Below the pieces are notes generated by a model. It saw nothing but the letters and a program-made list of their open reading frames with translations. It searched no databases and was not told the DNA's origin. Positions 57,126 through 64,000 of a stretch of DNA of 64,000 nucleotides are shown here, one piece after another (the stretch's first letter is position 1; each line of letters opens with the position of its first letter). Position numbers and translations under genes: made by a program. Location: the NCBI GenBank assembly GCA_014281115.1, contig JACONQ010000004.1, positions 2,418,001 through 2,482,000 on the forward strand. The letters are read 5' to 3'. This DNA comes from Laburnicola sp. R22_1 (taxonomy: Eukaryota > Ascomycota > Dothideomycetes > Pleosporales > Didymosphaeriaceae).

Positions 57126-57978
57126 GATGATGGGGCAGGCCTTCGCGATGGAGCGGTGCGATGCCGTCGAGACTGCCACGCGCTTCGGGCGGCTGGTATC
57201 GCGGCCGGCGGGCGGTCCTGAGTAGCAGACTTCAGCGCGACGCGACGGGCGGCAATGCGAGATCGGACGACCTGAGTGCTGCGTCGTCGGGTTCGCGTCG
57301 AAGCTCGGGGGCGGGCTGGCGGCGCGTGAATGGGCTGCGGTCAGTGATTGCGACGAGGGCGACGACGAAGTCACGCAGCCGCCAAGGAATATGCAGTGAC
57401 GCCTCCGTTACGCGCAGCCGGCACGACCACGTCGAGGCGCTGGAAGACTGACCTGTCGGCTGGGGTGTACCGGCGATGGCTCCGTGAATGCAGTGTCGTT
57501 CGTGCCGTCGAATTCCCGTGTTGCCCTTCTTCAGGCCGTATGCCGCGCGGTGCACCACTCTGGCACTTGCTTGCCGGGTCCAGGCGAGGAAGCGGCCGCT
57601 GCCTGGTTGGGACTAGCGCGGATGGATTTCAAGAAGGTGCTGCCCTCCAGCTTCCTCGCCAGCACGGCCAGTCGTGCATTCATCCCATTGCAGCTCTCCC
57701 GTCGATGAATGCTCTTGGTCATCTCCCTGGCAGCTCCAGGTAGCCGATGCCGCTTCCTGCATCGCAACACGCACATCGCCCTGGGCTCACGTCTGGTGTG
57801 CATCCCCGCGAGATGCGAGCTTTTGAACCTGAAGCTAACCCGTCCAGCTCCAATACGTTCCAATCGCGTCCCGTAGCATCACTCACATTCGGCCACGATG
57901 CCTCTCCGGAGCCCATTCGCCTTCAAGCGTTCACTCTACTACTACACGCCCAAATCACAAAACGAAAGCAAACGGTAG
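57126..57978. other. Intergenic region with unresolved 5' exon
   Basis: Lies between two divergent genes. It must contain both promoters and very likely the first exon of the downstream plus-strand gene, which I could not define. Frames here on both strands have no recognisable content. An ATG at 57898 followed by a basic, Ser/Tyr-rich stretch is one candidate start. Confidence 0.4.
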
Positions 57979-60676
57979 CATTTGGCGTCCGAGTCTGCGA
58001 GCCGCCCACACCCTTCCAAAGCGCTCTTTTCCGACAGAGGCCTCTCCGGAAGATGCTCAGGCCATTTTTGCCATGTACGAAGGTATCGATGAGCAAAATG
58101 AGGAAGAAGGGCCAAGTGCCTGGGAGCCGGACGTGTTCAGACCGCTTCCCTCACGCCGCACTCTCAAAGCCCAGCGACGCAGCCGGGCAGACACAGTTAT
58201 GCACTCTATTCCGGATGGAGCCAGAGACATGTACTGGATAACGCCGGCCGGAAAGACTGATCTCTCCTATACCAGCCCAGCCCCAAGAAAGCCTGGTGGC
58301 CTGCCACGTCGCGACCTCCGAAAGCTGCCTCCTAAAAGCGTTCGCAGGCCGCAGGAGCCCGTCTCGCTGTACTCTATTCTGTCACGCCGGCTTCGCAGTA
58401 TTGCACAAACGCCCCATGTAAAGGACAAACTCGACAGGCAAGAGGCTGCACTGCTGAAGTCCAAGGGTTACTCATCAGAAAGCCTGGACCTATGGGCAAC
58501 ATGCCTTCTCACTGAAAAATCTGTGGTCGCCTCTGGGGTATTTGGACGGGACCACCAAGTCCCGCCTTTCTTCCTGGTATTACTATTCTTTCGACGAAAG
58601 CGTATAAAAACAGCTGCCCTCGGCGCGGCCATGAGACATGTCAGCGCACGTTTGCAGGTAGAGCCAATTGAGTGGACGGCACTACAAGTTCTTGTAATCC
58701 GATTACTCCGCCATGCACGGGTTATCTGGCCTGAATCCATACCTTGGATTGCATCTCTCTTTTGCGCTGAAGCCGGACGCATCTACAACCAGCTCATGAA
58801 CACAACCTCTTGCTCGTCAAAGATCCTTCCAAGTCTCACAAGGTTTTGCAATATGCTGTTGTGGCTCATAGCTTTTCCTGCGTCTGAGCATCCAATGCTT
58901 GCCTCCATATACCAGGAGAAAGCACAGTTCCTAATCTTAAAGTTCATGGCTAGCTGCGACCCTGCCCTCACCGTTACTCGGCTTGGGTTCCGGGGAGCAG
59001 CCCTCAATCAGCTCAAACGTAACAAGACAGCACAAGAGAAGGAATGGGCGAGCCTGAAAGGGCCCTCTTGGCCACCTTGGAAAGAGAACAGGAATGCTAT
59101 GGACGAGGGTAAGGGTTATGAGTTTGGTGCATCAAGGGCTTCCCGCATCCTCCATCGACTATACGAAGCAGGATATGAAGGGCGCACGTGGGAAGGGATA
59201 GCTGAAGTCTATGCAGGTTGGGACACTGACTCGTCCCCAACCATTCAAACAAGGTCGTTCCTTGCTCGAGCGACATGCAAGGAGAGGTCTTCTGGGTCCA
59301 ACTCGCTGCTCTGGGCTGCAAGAATCCGTACTACACGGACAAGGCGAGAGGCATGGGCGTGCTTCCTGGCACATGAGGAATCCAACGCCCCAAGCTCACC
59401 AGAAGTCTACATGGCTATGTTTGAGAAACTTCACTATCCCGAGATGCAAAGTGGACAGCTCAAAGTCGAACCGGAAGCCACAGAACTGGACGGAATTTCC
59501 GAGCCCGATCTCCTGCCTGGTGACATGAAAGAGGTGCTGCCGGATCCTAAATCTCCTTTGCATCTCGTTTATCTAAGAGAGCCAATACCCACTTATGACC
59601 AACTTTATCACAAAATGAGAAAGAAGGGAGTACGGCCGTCGGGCAGGCTGCTTGCTTTCTTGTTAGACACACTGCCTGACTTCTCTACTTGCCTGAGCCT
59701 GCTAGAAGCAGCGCAAGATGAGTTTGATGGTGGAGTACGATACCTTCTTCAAGGCTCGCTCACGGACAGATATACAATTTCACCCCTTCGAGGATATTTC
59801 ATGGGATCGTTTATCCGCTTCCTCTGCCGTTTTGGCCACTTCTCTCAGCCACCTCCGGATCATCCCAGTCACATTTCCCGAGAAGAGCATGAGCTACGGT
59901 TTAAGTTGGACCGGTCTTATCTCCTCGACTATGCTTACGCCCTCTTGATGCATATGCGCCCGAAAGTCCGCCCCGCATGGACGGAGTACATGCAAAAAGT
60001 GATTTTTCGGCACAATATGCGTCGAAGGACGTCACATGCGGTAGCTCAGTACGTCATGCTACGCCGTCTGTTCGAAAGCATGGATGAGGCTGACATCGAT
60101 CCGGATGATGTACAATTTCAACTCTTGTGCAACGTTGCGAACCATGCGGCACAGGTCGCTCATAAAGGGAATCTTACAAATGAAGACACGCGCTACGTGC
60201 TCTCTACAGCAGCGCCTCTTCTCCGTACTGTCTTTCACAAACTCGTTGGCGCCAATATCGACCCAAGCTCTACAGATCTATTCGGGCCTAAAGAGGATAC
60301 TCTTCCGCCTCACGTTCCCAATCCAACGGCCTTACATGCACTCGTCCGTGCACTGGGAACCTTGAGGGACTACGAAGGACTATATTCCTTTTCTAGTTGG
60401 ATAACGACGTACAATACAGAAGTCACTGCTCGTGCGAATGCGCAACGTGGAGGTTCGAAGGTGTTGTATAGAACTATAGTGGCACTACGATCTGCATTGG
60501 AGGGTACACTATGTGAAAAGCCACACGATGGCGCGCCGCAGGAGATAATAGAGCTGGTCAAGGCGCAGATTGAAGGCGTAGAGGGCTGGGTGTGGCCCCC
60601 TGGGAGGCACATCAACTTGTATACGAAATCAGGGTCGAGGGGAAGGAGCGCGAGTCACGTGCCGCACTCCAATTGA
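57979..60676 (+). CDS. Probable mitochondrial helical-repeat protein
   Basis: The frame is well supported to the stop at 60676 (about 899 codons from 57979; 867 residues from the first in-frame ATG at 58073). Coding content continues upstream of that ATG as IWRPSLRAAHTLPKRSFPTE, which looks like a mitochondrial targeting sequence, so an upstream exon joins at an AG at 57977-57978. The first exon is not resolved. The body is mostly helical (LQVLVIRLLRHARVIWPESIPW, ASRILHRLYEAGYEGRTWEGIAE, EAWACFLAHEE) in units like the pentatricopeptide-type repeats of mitochondrial expression factors. The end (IEGVEGWVWPPGRHI) is a word often seen at the end of such fungal proteins. The exact family and RNA target are unknown. 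Confidence 0.72.
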
Positions 60677-61295
60677 TACCCATGGGAGTTTTTCGGTGCG
60701 CATATATTGGCGTTACAGTCATTGTACTTGTATCATAATGTATATGTAGACCGTATACCAAAAGGCCTGCGATGTTTCTCTTCCTGATGTATATGTAGAG
60801 TGTCCAACATGTACCCTGGAACCTCTTGTGTATCCACCCCGCCCGGATACCACGCTGCATGGATCTCTCGTCGCGCGTGCAGCGTTTATCATCCTTATCA
60901 TTACTACATCGCGTAAACCCTACTCGAGTGGAATAGCATTGCCGAGGCTACGCCTTTCTACGTCAGGACAAGACGCCTCCGCGCCCATGGGTTGAAGCTT
61001 CGACCCCGCACTTGACCTCGAAATGACGGGAGCTCGCAACAGGAGATGGGCATGGATCGTGGGGCTTGGGGTACTTTGCGATGGCGTGCCTGTGGAATTG
61101 TGTTTACCATGGGTATATAAGGCGAGGTGGGGCGTGCGTGTATCTTGGGGCATTTTGTACATTTTTTTTGTGATCGAGAGAAGATTCACTCCTATACTTG
61201 TTTATTTTTTCTGCTTTGAGATATTTACCCCACGTGTTGACCTTTCTTTGCTATAATATCACCATACAACAAAGCTAAACCAGACACCGGACACC
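60677..61295. other. Intergenic, promoter of the dioxygenase gene
   Basis: 0.6 kb. TGTATATGTAGA is repeated twice near 60,738-60,800. A TATATAAGG word lies near 61,115. The rest is T-rich before the start codon at 61296. Confidence 0.45.
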
Positions 61296-62741
61296 ATGGC
61301 ACCATCAGTAACCACACTTCCACCCCACGACCACCACCAACCCCCCCACCCATTTGCAAACCACAAAGCCCCCCGAGAAATCTACCCCGACGGCATAAAA
61401 ACCTCAGGCCAACATCCCCCTCTCTACGACCTCCTCCGTCCCTACGAAGACTTCCCCCAAGAAATCACAGGCCCCGCGGTCTGGAATGTAGACGAGTACA
61501 AAGGTCTGCTCCCCACCCTATATACACCACACCCCTATCTTTTCTTGCTTTGGCTAACCAGCGGTATGTATACACAGACCACCCCGAACAATGGACGCAC
61601 CACTTCTCCGCCGCCGAAATCCAAGAAATATGCACCACGGCAGACCACTTCCTCGCAACCGGCACCCCCCTCCCAGCCATCACAAAAGAAAACTTCCCCC
61701 TCCCATCCTTCGCGCACTTCCTCCGCGTCCTCCGCAAAGAACTCCTCGACGGAAAGGGCTTCATCCTATTCAAAGGCTTCCCAGTGCAAGAATGGGGCAC
61801 GCACAAAAGCGCAGTCGCTTACATGGTAAAATCCCCCCTCCCTCCCATATCGTTCTCCACTCCTCTCATCTCTTACTAACACCCCCTCCCGCACAGGGCC
61901 TAGGCACCCACCTCGGACACCCCGTCTCCCAAAACGCCCACGGACACATCCTCGGCCACGTAAAAGACGTGGGAGACCCATCATCCGAAATCTCCCACGT
62001 GCGCATCTACCGCACCAACGCGCGGCAGTTTTTCCACGCCGACGACGCCGACATGGTCGGCTTGTTGTGCGTTGCCAAGGCGCTCGAGGGCGGCGAGTCG
62101 GACCTGGTGAGCAGCCATGCGGTGTGGAATGCGCTGCAGAAGGAGCATCCCGACGTGGCGCGGTTGTTGACGCAGCCGGTGTGGTATTTTGATCGGAAGG
62201 GGGAGACGAGCACGGGCGCCAAAGAGTGGATTCGGGCGGCCGTGTTTTATTTGGAGAGCGGTGGGGAGGGCAGGGTGTGGGCGAAGTAGGTTTTTCCGCT
62301 TTCCGCTTTCCTTACTCACTATTCCTGACTTTTGGGGTTGTCGGTCGGTGGTCAACGAAGAAACTGACGGACAGTAGATGGGACCCGTACTATATCCGGT
62401 CGCTGACTCGGTTTTCGGATGCGGGCTTGATTCCGCCGCTCTCGGAGGCGCAACTGCATGCTGCTGACGTGCTGGAAGCGACTTGTCTTCGGCTGGCACT
62501 ACATATGGTTCTCGACATCGGAGATATCCAGTTCCTGTCTAATAACCATGTCCTGCATGCCAGGACGGCCTATAAGGATTACCCACCGCCTGCGCCGCGG
62601 AGGCATCTCATGCGGCTGTGGTTGAGCACGCCCGAGGACGAGGGCGGCTGGAAATTGCCGTTTCATGATAGCAAAGAGAAGAAGAGGGGTGGGATCCAGG
62701 TCAATGATAACCCACCGGTGGCGCCGTTAGATGCGGAGTAA
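61296..62741 (+). CDS. TfdA/TauD-family Fe(II)/2-oxoglutarate dioxygenase
   Basis: Four exons (61296-61503, 61578-61825, 61897-62285, 62378-62741) join in phase to 402 residues. The metal-binding triad is visible: His199 and Asp201 in RQFFHADDADMVGLL, and the distal His near 342 in NNHVLHARTAY. A conserved Arg follows (RRHLMRLWLS), the usual 2-oxoglutarate salt bridge. FRVLRKELLDGKGFILFKGFP-type sequence precedes it. The enzyme would oxidise a small substrate, with succinate and CO2 as co-products; fungal members include taurine and other sulfonate or trimethyllysine-related oxygenases, but the substrate cannot be assigned. The first donor (GTCTGC) is unusual yet gives the only in-frame join. 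The last acceptor could be at 62374 or 62377. Confidence 0.85.
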
Positions 62742-63223
62742 GTAGGCCATCGGTATGATGATGGGCATGAAGGAGCTTGTAAGTACTGAATAGTCCATTT
62801 TTTAGCATGTTGATGCTACATTGCGTGTGCTTGCGGCCTGCGCGGAAACTTGTATGCAGGCACTGTCTGTAGAAAACGATGCATGTTTAAGGGAGTGGAA
62901 ATTGAACAGTCAGAGAATATCGGAAGAGACACGGAAAGTGAAACTGAACCGAGCGGCATCAATTCATTCTTAGCGCTTCGGCGGTACTTCACCCATTCAC
63001 GAGCGCAATTTTCAAAAAGCCACAGCTTGCTTTCTGACTTCGCACGCCATTCCGGATCCAAGCGTGGCCCTAACAGATATCAATCTCTCGTAGATGAAGC
63101 TTTGGAGTCCCCTACCCTGTGCTTTGTAGTCCAAACATAGAACCTCCCTGTCGCACAGCTCCAACCCCATTCTGCATACTCCAGCGCAATTCAGACGTCT
63201 CTTTGCGATAAAGCGCTTCGCTC

Positions 63224-63810
63224 TCACATACCCCGACCACGTCCCCTGCCGCGACCGCCACGCGGCCCACCGCGACCCCTCGGTCCACCTCTACCACCGC
63301 CGCCGCCGCGACCACCCCGATCAGCCGTCTCTTTCCTCGCCTTGTTCTTAGGTTTCGGCGCATCGTCTATCAGGAGTGTATCGAGCGGGAGAGAGTCTGG
63401 CAGAATGATGTATCGGACCGTTGAGCCTCGGACGGTCATTGTGTCGAGCGTAACTGTGTCACGGCCTTTCGGTGTGTATTTGACGGTTCGGAGAGCGATG
63501 TTCATGAGCGGGGAAACGGAGGCGATGGTGCCGTTGACAATTGTGCCTGTTCACGGTTAGCGACATAAGAACAATAAGAGCAGCGCATGCGTGAGGTAGG
63601 TTACTGCGTAAAGTGCAAAGCTACAATCGACGAGTAACCTAGTTCTCAGAGCAGCAATACTAAAACCGCGTTTCAATGAAAGAGAGGATAGCGCACCATT
63701 CTTGAGCTCGACCGTGACCGTCTCGTTCTGGCACTTCATAAGAAACCTGCGCCGGATGTTAGCATAAACACTGTTTGCTTTTGCGCGTAAACTGACCTGA
63801 CGAGCTTCAT
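63224..63810 (-). CDS. SMD1: Small nuclear ribonucleoprotein Sm D1
   Basis: Three exons (63810-63797, 63746-63697, 63546-63224) with introns of 50 and 150 bp encode 128 residues. The protein begins [22 protein letters not shown] and contains the Sm2 motif [24 protein letters not shown]. It ends in an Arg-Gly/Pro-rich tail (GRGGPRGG... RGRGRGM), the symmetric dimethylarginine region of SmD1. SmD1 forms the heptameric Sm ring on U1, U2, U4 and U5 snRNAs with SmD2 and others in pre-mRNA splicing. The 14-bp first exon is short, so automatic annotation may miss it. It is convergent with the dioxygenase gene, with about 480 bp between stops. Confidence 0.95.
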
Positions 63811-64000
63811 GATGACTAAGTGTAGGCCTCTTTAGCTTTCGGTGGGTGCGGTATTCGAGATTGAGGGTGCAGAGAGCGTGCGACAGGCGTGTGGTGTCTT
63901 GGAGAGTGGAGCGGTGGGGAAGCTCGAATTCAGGCAAGCTTGCGCTAGTGGAAGATGTATGATCCGGGCGATTGCACGTGACTTCACCTTTTCCAGCTTC
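63811..64000. other. Upstream region of SMD1 to window edge
   Basis: 190 bp before the SmD1 start, with no supported frame; it should hold the SMD1 promoter. Confidence 0.4.

Noticed and set aside
1..64000. CRISPR arrays, bacterial operons, secondary-metabolite cluster, or a giant Starship-type element
   Set aside because: No spaced repeat array, no PKS/NRPS/terpene genes, and no tyrosine-recombinase captain gene is seen; gene content is ordinary fungal.

Overview
The window is nuclear DNA from a filamentous ascomycete, most likely a dothideomycete. Its coding genes carry short GT-AG introns (about 41-75 bp, a few longer) with CTAAC/CTGAC-type branch sites. CA-rich leaders precede several start codons. 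AT-rich blocks full of TAG/TAA stops look like the product of repeat-induced point mutation (RIP). The class assignment is inference; no marker gene is present.

Layout. 1-7.6 kb: a long serine-rich disordered protein, then a small group of BTB/POZ-type genes (one with an unresolved 5' end, one complete, one reduced to its 3' end beside a perfect 56-bp inverted repeat). 8.2-9.7 kb: a decayed fungal P-loop ATPase. 12-14.7 kb: a GTPBP1/2-type GTPase. 14.7-25.8 kb: two gene-poor stretches around a C2H2 zinc-finger gene; they hold a MITE-like element and a fragment of a repeat that recurs in the large AT block. 25.8-34 kb: cystathionine gamma-synthase (8 exons), divergent UTP22/NOL6, protein-L-isoaspartate methyltransferase and a HAUS1-like augmin subunit. 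34.7-35.9 kb: a RIP-degraded block. 36-41.4 kb: a possible small gene, an F-box-like gene, an unrecognised gene and an MFS transporter. 41.5-46.6 kb: a large AT-rich repeat block ending in a complete but RIP-killed Fot1/pogo transposon with TIRs and TA target duplication. 48-63.8 kb: a gene-dense housekeeping segment with a GGA clathrin adaptor, Sro7/Lgl exocytosis protein, an unrecognised Q/P/S/Y-rich protein, a probable mitochondrial helical-repeat protein, a TfdA/TauD dioxygenase and Sm D1.

The genes do not form a pathway or an obvious metabolite cluster. Two of them (GGA and Sro7) act in post-Golgi traffic, one in ribosome assembly (UTP22) and one in splicing (SmD1). The most distinctive content is the repeat biology: several decayed or miniature elements, one apparently inserted at a broken BTB gene, and a transposon inactivated purely by point mutation with its right end largely spared.
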